Part shown: one piece after another, positions 12,401-25,700 of the stretch
Numbering within the stretch: the first letter of the stretch is position 1
Layout of the letters: every line of letters begins with the position of its first letter
NCBI RefSeq assembly: GCF_947347685.1
Contig: NC_070640.1
Location: 8,668,659 to 8,732,658, forward strand
Source: Pleuronectes platessa
Taxonomy: Eukaryota > Chordata > Actinopteri > Pleuronectiformes > Pleuronectidae
DNA: 64,000 nucleotides
Direction of reading: 5' to 3'
The notes under the pieces: generated by a model
Database searches by the model: none
Seen by the model: only the letters and a program-made list of their open reading frames with translations
What the model was told of the DNA's origin: nothing
Position numbers and translations under genes: made by a program

Positions 12401-15400
12401 AATGTGAAATAGTTAAGTCTCCTCTACAGAAGTGTTGGATACTGCAGGTCGACCCTGTGAGCATTACAAGGTGGTTGCACTGGGGGATGGACGTTCAGGC
12501 TGCAACCAGCAACTTCGCTACAATGGGACGATGGTCCATGACTGCAACGCCATCATCATCGCCAGACGGGCTCTCCTAAGGTACAATCTGCCAATATTAA
12601 TTATTTACCTTATTTAAAGTCTTTGTACAGTCAAAAGTAGAATCCATTGTTTTATTTCAAATTGAACGTGCTCAAGTGCAGAGCCTGCACAACAATATAC
12701 TGTCCATATACTTGTGTAACCTGACTGTAGTTCTAATTTATGAAATCTTAACTTTAACTGCTAATACATTTGTAATGCATTTTTCTCATTGACATTGAAG
12801 AAGAAGTCATGACATGACATACCTTACATGTTAAAGTAGGCCGACTTTCTTGGAAATACTGGTGTGGCTCAAATTGAGATTTGTACTCAGGTTTCTGTAC
12901 AAACAGCTTCTGCTCTTCTTTGATGCTGATCCAAATGCCAAGGAGAAGTGTATTTTTGATAGCAGTGCAGAAAGCCATCAGCTTCAGCTCAAACCCAAGA
13001 TCAGCCTGCACCTCTACACCAATCAGTGTCCTGAAGGATCCGCCAAGGACTTCTGCTTCAAGTACAGAACTTACTTTAGAACTGGAAATTAAATTTTGTT
13101 TTTGATGTGTTCTTTCCTATCGTCTTGGTATATGTTTACCTTGGCCTGATAGAGTAAATAGATCTTATAAACTTATAATATACAATGTCATGTTCTGCTC
13201 AGGGGCTCTGTGAACAACTCTTGGACAGCAATGAAGCTGCTGTATCATGCCAAGGGCCAGCTGGTCCCTATAGCTTACCTTGAACCAAGTTTCTGGGGCG
13301 CTAAAGTCTGCTGCATGTCCGGTAGTGACAAGCTGTGTTGCTGGTCTTTCACTGGGGTTCAGGGTGCATTACTGAGCCACTTCATTCAGCCACTCTACAT
13401 CACCAGCATGGTGCTAGGTAAAAAGCCTCAAAGCAATTGATCAGCATTTTTGGAATCATTTTTATTTTCTTTCTTGCCTTAAGAGTTGGTTTATTAAAGT
13501 CTACATCTGGACGCTAAACACTAGGTTCCTGCTCCAAGACACAAAATGATCTGGTAGATGTTATAAACTTCGTCAAACATGTGGACAGACACGAGTGGTT
13601 TCCATCTCTTCGTCCAATTTAAAAAAATGGCTAAATAGTATCATTAAAAAACTAATTAAATCCAATTGTAATAAAGTTAACTGAAGGTTGCTTTAAACTT
13701 AACGCAACTATCGTAAGTTTACTAATTGTTGTTCAGATTGGGTTAATGTCTATCACCTGTGTCCGTGTGTAAACCCCTTAAATATTTAAGGAAACAAACT
13801 GAAATTTGTGCTGGTTTAAGGGGGCCAGAAGGTCGTTAACGTAGAGGGGTCTGATGTCACCGACGTGGATGGTGATGCATGGGAGGAGTTTCTGCCGCCA
13901 TCCTACAAGAAACACAAGATCGTCTGCCTCGGTGGCGACTACGTGGGGCCTGTTGTGACCTCCTCACGGAACAAGAACCTCAGCATCAACTGGTGCCTTG
14001 GTGACAAGGATATTGAAGTTCTGGACAGTCGCAAGGGCTACATTGTTGATGGGTAAGATGTAGAGGCCTGTCATTTAGAGGATAGCAACCTTAGGAAGTG
14101 GATAACGTGTTCTGGAAGTTGTCTGCATCTAAAATGTAGGACCAGGGTACTGTCCTGTTGTTCCCTTGCAGAGAGTCTTGACCTGACTACCTTACCTCAT
14201 CCACACTCCTTTAGCCAGATCCACGGATATGGCAGAAGTGCTTGCAGAGCCCCCTGCACTTTGTTTGTCAGATTAGCGAGGTCTCCAGCTCTTGCCATCT
14301 CTTGGCTTTGGAGCTGCAGTCAACCCCTGATGTCCAGTAACTAGAGTGTTTCACAGATGCAGATCTCACTGGAGGCTGTGTTGTCTTTGAGTGGAGATTA
14401 CAGCCAAAAATAGATTTGAGATCCTGCTTGGTGCTCACAGCTGCACATTTCAGCCTCTGTCCTGCAGCCTGAACTGTCAGTTTGAGGTTTTGTAGCATGT
14501 GAAGGGAAAACAGAAAAAAGATGTGAAGCGACGAAAGAACACCTACAGAAAAACATTAGAGCATGAAACTTGTTTAATTAAGTGAGGTTAGAAGCAGTCG
14601 GACAATTATTCCTCACTTCTTTCAGCTTTGTGTTTCAACTGTGAAGCAGTTAATAGTTTGCAAAAAAATTTGGCTTGCACCCACATCTCTTGAATACCGC
14701 TAAAAATTATCATTTATGTGGAAAATATGTTGGTAATAAAAATGTATAAATGATGTTTTGAGTAGGATTTGGAAACTGATGGTGGAGAAAGTGTAGTGAT
14801 TAAATAACAGACCTTGAAATATTTGGACATCAGTCACCCTGGACCTCTGCTAATGCCAACTTCTTTCAATGCTATTACACTCAGTAACACCTTTAGACTT
14901 AGTCTTTACCTATAGAACTGTTTGTGTCACACCACCACTCCACTCCCCAGGGCCCCTTACCAGGGTTCCCTGTGGGGAGTGCGTTTGCAGCAATAGCAAA
15001 GTCTTAGGGAAATCCTGATGAAACTGATTGTTAGTTTTACTGTTACAAAGCGAAGCTGATTTTTATGTTCAGCACAGCTAAGCCTCAATAGCACTGGATG
15101 TGGAATCATTATTTAGAACAAGTACATAAAAGGACCTAACATCACTGAGAGCAGTGCAGAAATAACCCAACATTTATAGTTACAGTTTCTTGCGTGTTAA
15201 TACTCAAAGGGTGATCCACCAAGTTCCTCACTGGTGCTTCCTGTCTGGGTCCATATGTATTGTCTTCTTGTTTCACATGGAATATTTTAAATGCACCAAC
15301 ATGTACAGTAATACAGCAATTCCAAGGCAAACAATGCAACTATGGTGATTTATATTTTTGTTATTTCCCAGCTCTCCCTATATCAGTGGGCCTGGCTTTT

Positions 15401-15747
15401 CCAGCAGACTTTGCAAGAGAGCCTTCTACAATTACTTCCTCAGAGTTGCAGAGCTGGGCGGGCACAGCTATCTGCTGGAGCTTCCCACCTACCACAGCGT
15501 CAAGGTGTGTATCGGCTTTACATTATTACATCAGTGCTCATTTTGAAACTTTGGCACTGTAGAGCTCATAAGACTCGACCATGGTGAACATGCAGTGCTT
15601 CCTGCAGTTGTTAATGGCTTGTTGGCTCTCTTATAGGTGGAAGCCGAAGTCTACCAGACGGTCAAACTTCTGGTCAAGCAACAGTTTGTAAACATCAATG
15701 TAGGTCCGTGGAATTCAAAAGAGTTGGTGGATTGCTTTCATGCTTGA
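9460..15747 (+). CDS. adad2: Adenosine deaminase domain-containing protein 2 (ADAR-like pseudodeaminase)
   Basis: Ten coding exons join in frame: 9460-9584, 10276-10426, 11248-11386, 11742-11870, 12430-12580, 12891-13061, 13203-13417, 13821-14052, 15372-15504, 15637-15747 (518 aa). Residues from about 140 onward match the ADAR/ADAD deaminase fold: HDC-N-A-I with ARRALLR (about 218-230), SDKL and GVQGALLSHFIQPLY (about 330-355), and the SRLCK motif near the C-terminus. GQL-P--Y--PS, NW-LGD--IEV and YLLEL-TY favour ADAD2 over ADAD1. Active-site residues are lost: N221 replaces the zinc His, I223 replaces the catalytic Glu and G329 replaces the second zinc Cys; only C278 remains. It should not deaminate. 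The N-terminal 138 residues are acidic/charged and show no double-stranded RNA-binding domain, which mammalian ADAD2 has. The family works in male germ cells. The second exon uses a weak acceptor (cttgag at 10275), chosen because it alone keeps the frame. Confidence 0.87.
10540..10790 (+). repeat. Dispersed fish repeat in adad2 intron 2
   Basis: The run includes 'cttctccgggttctccatct', a CAGGTTAAGTTAATTGG block, 'cctgtccagggtgtatcccc' and a final ATGGATGGATGG. This is a widely dispersed teleost repeat. A second plus-strand copy lies at 51030-51195 and a minus-strand piece at 54410-54550. Confidence 0.7.
14053..15371. other. adad2 intron 8, nothing recognised
   Basis: An intron of about 1.3 kb between two well-supported exons. 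I see no coding exon or defined element in it. The open frames on either strand lack splice support and resemble no family. Confidence 0.55.
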
Positions 15748-15937
15748 ACTCTTTTTTTTTTTTCTTTCTTTATTTCTTTCTTTCTTCTTCCAGAAAATTG
15801 CCATGTAAAAGTTTGTCCAAGTTCTTTTTGAGAATTTGTAAAATGTTGTTCTGGAAACAAAACATCCCTTCAAGTGATTTGATATTTATATTCATGTATA
15901 GCGTTGGTGTTGATTTTCTGTTTGTGTAGGTGTGAAA

Positions 15938-15943
15938 AATAAA
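15938..15943 (+). terminator. adad2 polyadenylation signal
   Basis: An AATAAA hexamer lies 190 nt after the adad2 stop codon, in the right orientation. It is a reasonable 3' end given that adgrg4 ends convergently at 16791. Confidence 0.55.
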
Positions 15944-15947
15944 CTGG

Positions 15948-16790
15948 ACCTTAGTGCACCACAGTGAAGTAGTCAGTTTGAATGAGTTGTGGGTGGAAAC
16001 ATGCAGCTTTTGGGCTGAAGCTTCAGGGAGACATTTTCCTCAAACAGGATTGAGCGACATTTTCACCCTGTCATTGTGTAGCCAAAAGTTCAACAACACA
16101 GCAAGTTGTGTTAAAGTGCTGAACGAGGCCATTATGAAAAGGTAAATATTTTGTGTTTTACAATTTAGTGAATAATTATTTGTTTGGATGATTTAATGTG
16201 CGTCAGGATCTCAAATCAACAGCTGAAGAACCACAGATGTGTTCAACGTTCAAACTTCTGAATAAACATAAATAACATAATGACCAATTTTAGACCATTA
16301 CATGTTTATCACAGAGACCAGAGTAAACACACACACGAGTCACAAAAACGGCATTACAATCATTTCATCAAAAAATTGCTGTATGATTGTAGCATAATTA
16401 TTTAGTTTAATGTGAACTACATAGTACAATAGAGGAAGGAACACGGGGAGAGTTGCGTCATCTTGAATTCAAAATTTTGTGTGTTTTTATTTTTTTCTTC
16501 CAGACTCTGGGTTCATTGTCACCATGGCTCCACTCACCAGTTGCTTGGCAACCAACTCCTCCTTGGAATTGATGCAACCACTCATGTCTTCATAATTATA
16601 GGCTCTTTTATAATATTTAGCAAAAAAACAAAAAAAATAGAATAGTATTGTAAAATGATCCAATGAAGGTGGAATACAATGGTGCTTTTTGGCATAATGT
16701 ATCTACACTGATTACACATCTCAGAGTTTAAGCTGCTGTTTTTTTTTTGGTAGTTGCAGTAATTTGCATGTCGAGGTGTAGCTGTGTGAT
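15948..16790. other. Spacer between convergent adad2 and adgrg4 3' ends
   Basis: AT-rich DNA holding the end of the adad2 transcript and, on the other strand, presumably the adgrg4 3' UTR. No further gene is recognised. Confidence 0.5.
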
Positions 16791-19700
16791 TTATCTTTGT
16801 TCTCGCTGGTCGAGCAGGTGACTCCTCCAGCCAGGTGTCGGGTTCATCTCCCTCTGAGCAGCGGGGCCTCCTGGCCGAGCCGGGCTTCTCTGGGCTCGAG
16901 GAAGGATCGGGGAATTCACAAAAAGGCCTGAAAGGTAATTAAATATCTGAATAATCGGAACTTCTATATTTCATTTATCCTCTCACATATCCTCTGGGTT
17001 AAATGAAAGGTTAGCAATCACAGATAGTGAGGGGAACCTGTACGAAATGGCAGTTATATAATGTCAGTTTTGTTTGGACTGGATTAATTACAAAGGCTTT
17101 TGTGTAATTATTCAACGTTGGTGCGTTCCCATTAATGTATGCAGTGACATTCACTGTGACTCGCAGCTGAGGGACTGATGTCTGACTACATCTGTGATCT
17201 TCTCACAAGGAGGCTGAATCACAATAAAATGAATTATACCTTTTAATTGCAGCTTTAATTGTCTCACAATAGATGAGGATTTAGGAGTTGATAACGAGTA
17301 TAATGTCATGAGAAGAATATGTCACAGAAAATGGTTTTTGAAGAACTCATTAAGGATGATAATTGAAGCCGAAACCTTTGCTTGTTATTTCTCAAAACAC
17401 ATTTCACAATCCTTCCCTGCTTTTGTTCCGTCCGTCTTAAATTTTCAATATCGTTGAACTTTTAATTAATTGTGGATTATCTTTTTTTTGTTTCCATTAA
17501 CTGAAATGATAGTGTTGACAGACTGATGGTTATGGATTTGCAGAGGATTTTGTGCTGCTTATCTCACCTAGATTCGGCCTCTTGCAGGACGAGTCCCTCT
17601 GGCTGGAGTCGGAGGAAGCGGACGTGCTTTCCGTGGAGCTGGACTTGACCGAGTGGACCGAGGGCACCGATGCTCTCGGAGGATCGGAGTCGGGTTTGGC
17701 CATAACTCCAGCCGAGGCCGAGTGGCTCCACTCTGGACGGCAAAAATGCAAGTAACACAAATCAAACTCAGCGCTTCCCTCACAAGTTGACCCCAACAAC
17801 ACAATAGAGTGAAAGCTGCTGTTCATCACTGAATCTTCGGATAGTGCCAGTTAGTTGATCAGATGCATGTACTGGTTGGGAATGTTTCATAACGCTGTGT
17901 GTGGCTGTCGTACCGGAACACTCCTCCAGTCGAAAGCGTCCGAAGCAGAGGTGAATCCTCCACTGTTTCCTGACGTTCTCCTTCATCAGACAGTGGAAGA
18001 AGAAGATGAAAAGTCCTGGAATATAAAGAAACGTGAAGTCATAAATTGTGCCGGACTAGATTTGAGTCCTGGTTAATGGCTCAGTTCTTCCCCTTCAGCG
18101 GATAGTGTGGATTTGCCCTTGAAGAAGGTAAACAGTGGAGGGTTTGGTTGCATCAGATAAAACATAAAAGTACCAGAGACTGTTGTGAAAGAGTTGCATC
18201 ACTGAGCTTCTGTGTGATTTCTTCCTTTTTGTTCTTTTGAACAGTGAATGTGAAATGGGATATTTAGGAAAAATGCATGAGTGGTTAACAAACCTCGACT
18301 CAGTAAATAAACACACAGGAACACTCACACTGGGCCTCATGCACAAAGGAAAGCAGCAGGAGAAAGTTAAGATTTGCTTATGCAAGTTAATTTGACCAAT
18401 GTTCCTGTTTCCTGTCCGGCCTCCTGTTCATGAGGTCGGACATTATCATATTAACTGTGTCATTGTTGTGCCAAACCTTGACGTGGATAAAGAGTAAACA
18501 GTTTGACATGAAGTCAGACTCTGGCACTCCACCTGACAGACTTGCATAAACACCCTGAGGCAGGCGCTGGTGTCCGGGTTAGACTGAATATAAAGATGGA
18601 CAACTCGGCTCCACTTCCTCCCAGTATCCATCCTGCACTGATGGTGTTGCACTGATGACCCTAACTGACCAATCGTCAGTCTCAGCTGTCAAACATTTTC
18701 ACCCCAAAACTTAACAGAAAATGTAACAGTTGCACAAACATCAGCGTGATAAGAACGACCTAAAATGACAAACTTATCTGTGGGGAAAATGTAGTTGATG
18801 TGTATTTTGCCTTTTTACTTTGATCAATCAAATGAAATTTACAAGACAGGTTGACCTATACTGCAGCCAGCCACCAGGCGGTGATCAAGAGGCTTTGCCT
18901 TCATTTTTGGGGAGCTGTCGTCGTCCATCTTTATATTCAGTCTATGGTGTCAGGCTAATACAATGCAATCGCAAAATCTAAAAAACGCCACTTAAGAACT
19001 ATAAGTTTCGAGGCCTGTTCCCTCTCAGCTTTCAGTAACTGAACCTTGCAGGGTGTTGAGTCCAGAGAACAGGTACAGCATCACCATTCTGGCCGGCCCC
19101 CAGGTACAAAAGCCAACCGTCCACGTGAGTCCGAGCAACAAGGTGAGACTGGCGACTCCCTTCAGGTCGTGCATCAGCCCACTGCGGATCCCAGCCGGGC
19201 TGTTGGCTCGCATGTGGCGGATCTGGATCAAAACCACCACAAAAACCTAAATAATGAAGATACAAAAGGAGTCATTAAGAGTAGATAGATTACAGAGAAA
19301 TTATCATGGATTTAAAAACAAGTGATCTAAGATAATTAGGTGGGAAATTCCAGGCTACATAAGCTACAAAGCCTGGTCTATTTTAATATTAAAGTTCATG
19401 ATAATACATTCTTTTAAAGTGGTACAATTAAGTGTCCAACTGATACAAATATATGAGAAATGTGATGCATTAACAGTGTTTCAATTTTATAATCCTACAT
19501 ATGAACTTAAAAGTTATTTTACCGCAGTGTTGAAGAGAAAGATCAGCACGGCGAAGGCGACCACGGAAACATAAAATGTCACATTGTCCTGCAGCCAACA
19601 GCTGAAGAGGATCGAGTGGGAAAACAGATTAATAAGACATGTAAAGATGACTTCTGCAGAAAGAAAAATAACGGCAAGGGAACTTGAACCGTTACACTTA

Positions 19701-22700
19701 CATGTGGCTTCTATCTAAGGGGAGAAAATCACATCAAAAAACAAAATATGCTGAAAAATATAGTGTTTAAAAGGGTAAATTGCTTTTGGATTATTATTGG
19801 GTATTTGCTTGAACTATTAATGACATGACAATTGACAAAATTAAATGATTAATAAAAAGTAAGCCTCAAAGTGGATGATTGTAAATGAATAACTCACAAG
19901 TCGTCAGATTGGTCCAGTGTGTCTAATCTGGGCTGAGTGTCGGTGTAGAGGTGACTGCCGTAGGCCTCTCTGTTCAGGACGAGCACCAGGATGCAGATCA
20001 CCATAGGAAGCCCTGGAGGAAGAGTGTAGAGCATGTATCACAGCCTCAGGATTCATATCCATCACAATTCTCTGCTTTCACTTAGCATCCAAAGTGCAAA
20101 CAGCTGATCCCACAACTCACCCCATCCCACAGCACAGAACTTCAGGATGTACGAGGGCACGTAGACGTTGAAGACTTTGACGAGGGCGAAGTACATGTTG
20201 ACGGCTTCTAACCCCATCCAGGTGAAGGAGGCCAGGAGGAAGTAGTGCAGCGCGGCGGCTGCAGTGACACAGAGGGCGCGCAGACCCCAAGAGGACAACC
20301 AGGAGTTGACCAGGAACACCAGGTTCAAGCCCAGCAGCGCCAGACAGAGGTTGATGAGGATCTGAGAGGGGTAGTCTCGACGAAGCTTCCTGAGGCAGAA
20401 ACACGGGCGGACCATGAAAGGTAAAACCCAGACGGTGTTAAATAGAGAATCCCATATATTAGCCACAATAGGTTGTACCTAATTAAACCTGCAATAACAG
20501 ACTTTTTAATGGCTGCAGAAATAAATCATGAACACAACATTAATCCTGTTTTTTTCCTACTTCCAGTCAGTGAATTCGACACGTTCGGTGTATGACAAAT
20601 AGAAAACATCTATAAAATGCAGTGTCATAGGTCTGCAGCTATCTTGGGGGGGGGGGGGGGGGGCAGAGGCCAGCAAACGCCTGCGGCATCAAGTTTCTTT
20701 GTGAATGCGTGTAGCAGGAGTTTAAATGATAATCAATTCTAGGAGAGGAATATAAAGTGTGAACTGTGCAGCATCCCACCAATAGATTAGTAGCTGGACA
20801 CTTACTCGAAAACTGTGTAGGTGAGAACAGTGATCCCCAAGAACAGCGATGAGACTCCACAGCCGACATAGGTGATAATGGTCAGGATCTGCTCGTTAGC
20901 CGGGTCCAGCGGAGTCCGAGAGACATCCTACACACATTTAGCATGAGTGGCTTTTCACTTATTTCCCAACGTGCCACCAATAACTATCCAACAACAACTA
21001 CACACATTGCAAGTGGTGTAATAAAAGCAACTGCTCCTGTCACTGTGCTCAAGCACAAACCAACATTAAGATCTTTCTGATCTCTCAGTGAAACACGTAA
21101 ATCTAAAATGAACTGCTCCCTAAAGCAACAGGGTACAAATAAGTGACAACATAGCTCCAAGGAAAGGTTTAGTGATGCTATATTTCCCCCATTGTTAATA
21201 AATCCCACAAAAATATATTAAATTCACAAACGACTGTCGCTTGTGTCTAGAGAGAGAGATTGTATCCCTCTGTGCCAGACAGCTCCCATGTTGTCTCATA
21301 AAATTTTTAATATAGTTTATTATATATTATAGTTTGAGGCACTAGAGCACATAAACTAATGTTCAAGTTCCCAAACTAGAATTCCTTGTTATACTAAGGG
21401 CATGGCTTATTGTTGACTTGTATCCAAAAATGTGTGTTGTGAGGCCACAGTGTATGAGAGATCCTCATTGTACGGAGGCGCTATGATTGTTATTTACCTG
21501 TTAGAAAAAAAATATATATTATTTGTAAATCACATTTAAAACAACCACAGTCGACCAAAGTGCTGAACAGGATCAAAAGATGAATTATCAACACTTGACA
21601 ATCAATAATCAACCATTATTGATTCATTGCACTGGCATTATGCTTACATTTGAATTATTGTGTCTTTAATATTTGTGAAGACAACCTATCGCAACCTAAA
21701 CTACTTTAGTCCAGTTAAAGATTAAGTGAATTTGGCGCACTTTGCTTCATAGGTTTTCATTTAAGTTATTGTGCTTTGAGCGCCCTCTACTGGTGAATTT
21801 CTTTTACTACTTCAATTTGTCCTTTACAACCAGACTCACTGTTACCAATAGGTTTAAATGCAGGTTATAATGGTTATATAGTTTGTACCAGGAGAACTCC
21901 GAAGTGTGTGAGATGATCACACAGACAAGTTGTGTAGTCAGAGCTGCTGTTGTATTTTCTGCAGCCGTAATCGTCCCAGCCTCCGTGTCCGTCTAGGCAA
22001 CAAAGACATAAAGATTTAGAATCACACCCTCCAACAGCATCTATTCAAATGTGAGAAAAATGATTTGCACCCACCGTTTTTATTGAAGTTCCAGTAAACG
22101 CACTTTACGTTGTCGTGAAGCTGTAACCGGACACAAATGAAATGCTTTGGTTATTCATTTATCAGCAGAAACGTGATCAGCTGTAGCTCTGCTCAGTGAT
22201 CGACCACATTTCATATTTTCAAAAGTCAGCTGATCCTACTGTTGTGGGTATAAGATGATGGAGCGTGACTCGGACGTCTTCATCCAGGTCTTTGATGGGG
22301 GAGCTGGTGTTGGTCACGCTGGCCGACACCACAAAGGAGTTGAGGGTCCGATCCCTTTCACTGCTCTGAAAGTCACAGGAGGCTTGAACGTATTTATAAA
22401 GAAGTGCCTTTTGTTGAAATGCAGCACATGTGGTATTTCGGGAGAGGACGACTACCTTGAAGAGCATGGGTAAACCATAGAACTGAAACTGGACTCGTGG
22501 TGGGCTCTGGTTCTGGTCGCCTTGTGGGAAACTGTGCTGCAGGACCGGCGGCAGGGAGATGAAGGCCACTGTGCTGCTAGAGGGACACCTGTTGATAAAA
22601 ATCTACAACAAGAAAACTTTATTAACGCTTCACATCTCAGACTCGGTTGCTGAAGACACTGTGTGACACGAGTAGGAATGTTAGAACGTTAAAAAGAAGA

Positions 22701-25700
22701 ATAGAGTCAAAGAGGTTATGATCTTCTGCCAATTTTAGGTTGAGAAACATCTGCAGAATTTGTTGAACCTTACTGAGGAGCCTGTAGTCAGTGGAAGGTC
22801 AAAGTGGTTTATGTTAAAGTCTCATTCAGATATTAAAGTTGTTATAATATGAAACAAATGTGTCTCAAATAAGACATCAAGAATATTTCCATATACTTGA
22901 ATTGTGCAGCTTATTAAAGACAGACGACCAGAATTATCCACTGATCAGCTGATTTTGAGATAATCATTTCTTTCTTTACGCCTTTTTTCATGCAAAAAAA
23001 CCCTAAATTCTTCATGTTTACTTAGTATAGACTTTAAAATGACATTTTGTTATACATGAATGTTCATTTAACATTTAATATAATCAGCAACCCCAAAATT
23101 GTGTCTTCTCTAAATGATCATATTAACTGTTGGTTTTCTCAAACAAAATTGATTTAAGTGTAAAAGCATAAAATATATAACTATTGGCAAATTTTCATTG
23201 CCAGGAAGAATGAAAAAATAATTCACTTTTCCTGGCATTAAATAAATATGACTACGCTGCTTTTGTGTAACCTGACAGATTTTTGACATCTTTTATTTAT
23301 TTACCGACCTCAGGCGTTGACCCTACGCGATCAGACAACACGCCGAAAGTCAAAGTGCCGAACTGGTCAGGAACCACGTCCACCACTGAGATAGCGATGG
23401 CCGGAGCGACCAGTGTGTAGAAGCCCTCGTAGCCCACCATCCTGTCTCCCACCGCCTCAGTGATGTTCAGGATCCTGCAGCGGACGACAGGGAAGAGGTC
23501 AGTGAACAGGAGGTCGAGCAGGAAAAGTCGGGCAGATTCCACAGGTTGTGCTTTTGATTCCCTTTCTTACGTGTTGGTGAAAGGAAGCAGGTTGCTGTCA
23601 GACTCCAGTATGTCAGAGATGATGTTGATCAGAGCTTGGCCAAGATCTGTTGTCAGCACACTCACGTTCACTATGTCCTCCAGCTTGTTGAGGACTGTGA
23701 CCAGCTCGTTGTAGCTGATGGTGGAGTGGTCGCGGAGTAAATCCTTGATCATCTCCACCACGTCCAGAGAGTTGTCTGGAGGGAAATGATACAACTTGTG
23801 AACTTGTAAATCTGGAGATATATACTGATGGATTACACCTCTGTCCTGAATTAGAGCTCGTATGATGTGGATTGTTGGGGGGGATGATGATTCCAATATT
23901 GGAGTGTAAAACATTTCCATTATATTGATATAAAATATAAAAAATTGGCACTGATTCTTAAGTTGTCGCTCTCAAACCCTTAAGAAAAATAACTCAGGCT
24001 TAATATTTAACAGTTTAACCATGAACATTTTTGGTTCTATGATTACAAAGAGAACACTATCACAACCTATTTTATTGAACTGGAATTAAGAAAATAAATA
24101 TAAGAAAAAGGTAAATATAAATTCACATCTTTTCTGCATTGTTTAATTGGTAGTTTTCATACTGGTACATATCAGCAAGATTAAGCACAGATACTGGTTT
24201 GTTGTTGAAAGTATTATAGCGTCCGATTTATTTTTTACTTCCCAAATCAGAACTTATCATGAAAAGAAAGTCACATAATAGATTTTGCACACTTAGTTTT
24301 TTCGGCATTATGAATATGTCATTGTGGATGTTTTTTAATCTTTAAAACATGCATACATTCAACACTTTGAAACTTGCTGTAATTTTTACAATGACAATTA
24401 CGGATTAAGACACTGACCAGCGGTGACTTGGACATGGTCCAGATCAGGGATGGTTTCCACCACTGGAGAACAGTCTACCAGGTCGGGGGTCATCCAGTGG
24501 GTACTGAGGCTCAGCTTACTGTCACACAAGGGGGGGGGGGCCTTTTGCATTACTACTTTTTTTATCTGAGGAAATACATCAGCTGCTTTCTTAAAAAAGG
24601 ATAAATAAGTCTGACGTTGAATTAAAAAAAAAAAAAAAAAAACAGCTGTGAGGTATTTGATCCAGGAATCATTTATCACTCATCTCTTCTCATTATTGTC
24701 AATAGCCACCAGATTAATGCTTTTACTGCGCAGCTTCCACCGGCTGATGAGCAGCCATCAATAATCATCACCGCAGTGAGTCAACACACAGAGTCCTGAA
24801 CACAGTGTGGGAATATGTGCCAGCGGACGTAATCAATACTCACCTCGGCCCGTGTTTCTTCATGTGTTAAATCTCTGCCAACCAGATAAGAATGTGACTG
24901 TGTGATGAAGTATATTGGCTCAACAATAGATTTTGTATTACTTAACACCACCTGTCCATTAGTTTCATCCACCCTGTTACTGTTTGGTTTCCTCACACAC
25001 ACACACCAAACACCTCCCAGTCAGATATATTAGAATTTTCTGTTAAAAAATCTGTGTTATCTTGAAAAACTGTCGAACAAAAGGACTGAGTGAGCTGCCA
25101 GAGCTCTCACCAGTGTCGGGTGGCGTTGTGATCAGGGTTTTTGGGGCACAGCCGAGTTGCATTCTCTCCTCCTGATGTGGCGGGCCACTCAAACACGCCT
25201 TTCAGCGTCTGGTCAGTTTCTGCAGTGCACTTCAAGATCACTGAGTCAGCGCCACAGATGGAGAAAGAGAATAAGACGGAGAAAATGATCCACTTTCTTT
25301 TCTATAAAGTTTGGAATATATTTAAATTAAACAGAAGTTATACCATTACTTGTAATTTTTCACTCACATATGCGGCTTATCTTTACGTCCTTGGTCTCTA
25401 CAGTGATGGAGCCATTGTTATAAGGCATTAACAGCAGGTCTCGTATCTGCTTCTCCATTTCCTGTGTGTCTGAGGGCGACATCATAACCTGAACCTGGAA
25501 AACACAACTCTCTCTGCAGACAGTGAGAGAATATAATGAATTTACACACAAACACATTATTAAATTCCACACAATAAAACAGAAAAGGTTTTCCAGATAT
25601 TTCACGTTTGACATTAAAACGTAAAATCTGAAATTAGATTTAACAATGGTGGAGAGCTTCATGATCCATACCTGGAAACGCTGCGTTTGGACATCTGGGA

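Noticed and set aside
16819..16935. Plus-strand block that looks like an exon with a CAG acceptor and GTAATT donor
   Set aside because: On the minus strand the same DNA continues the adgrg4 C-terminus (NLG/LFVNSPILPRAQRS) in phase and ends in a stop, which is the better explanation. adad2 already ends at 15747.
17552..17755. Plus-strand open frame rich in acidic residues across the adgrg4 tail exon
   Set aside because: It is the exact antisense of adgrg4 exon 17568-17732, whose splice sites, phase and family tail motif fit. The GC-rich Ser codons create the antisense frame.
19690..19720. Possible 13-nt exon between adgrg4 exons 26 and 27
   Set aside because: Including it creates a stop (TTA TAG). 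Direct joining gives DDFCWLQDNVTFYVSV, the expected receptor sequence.
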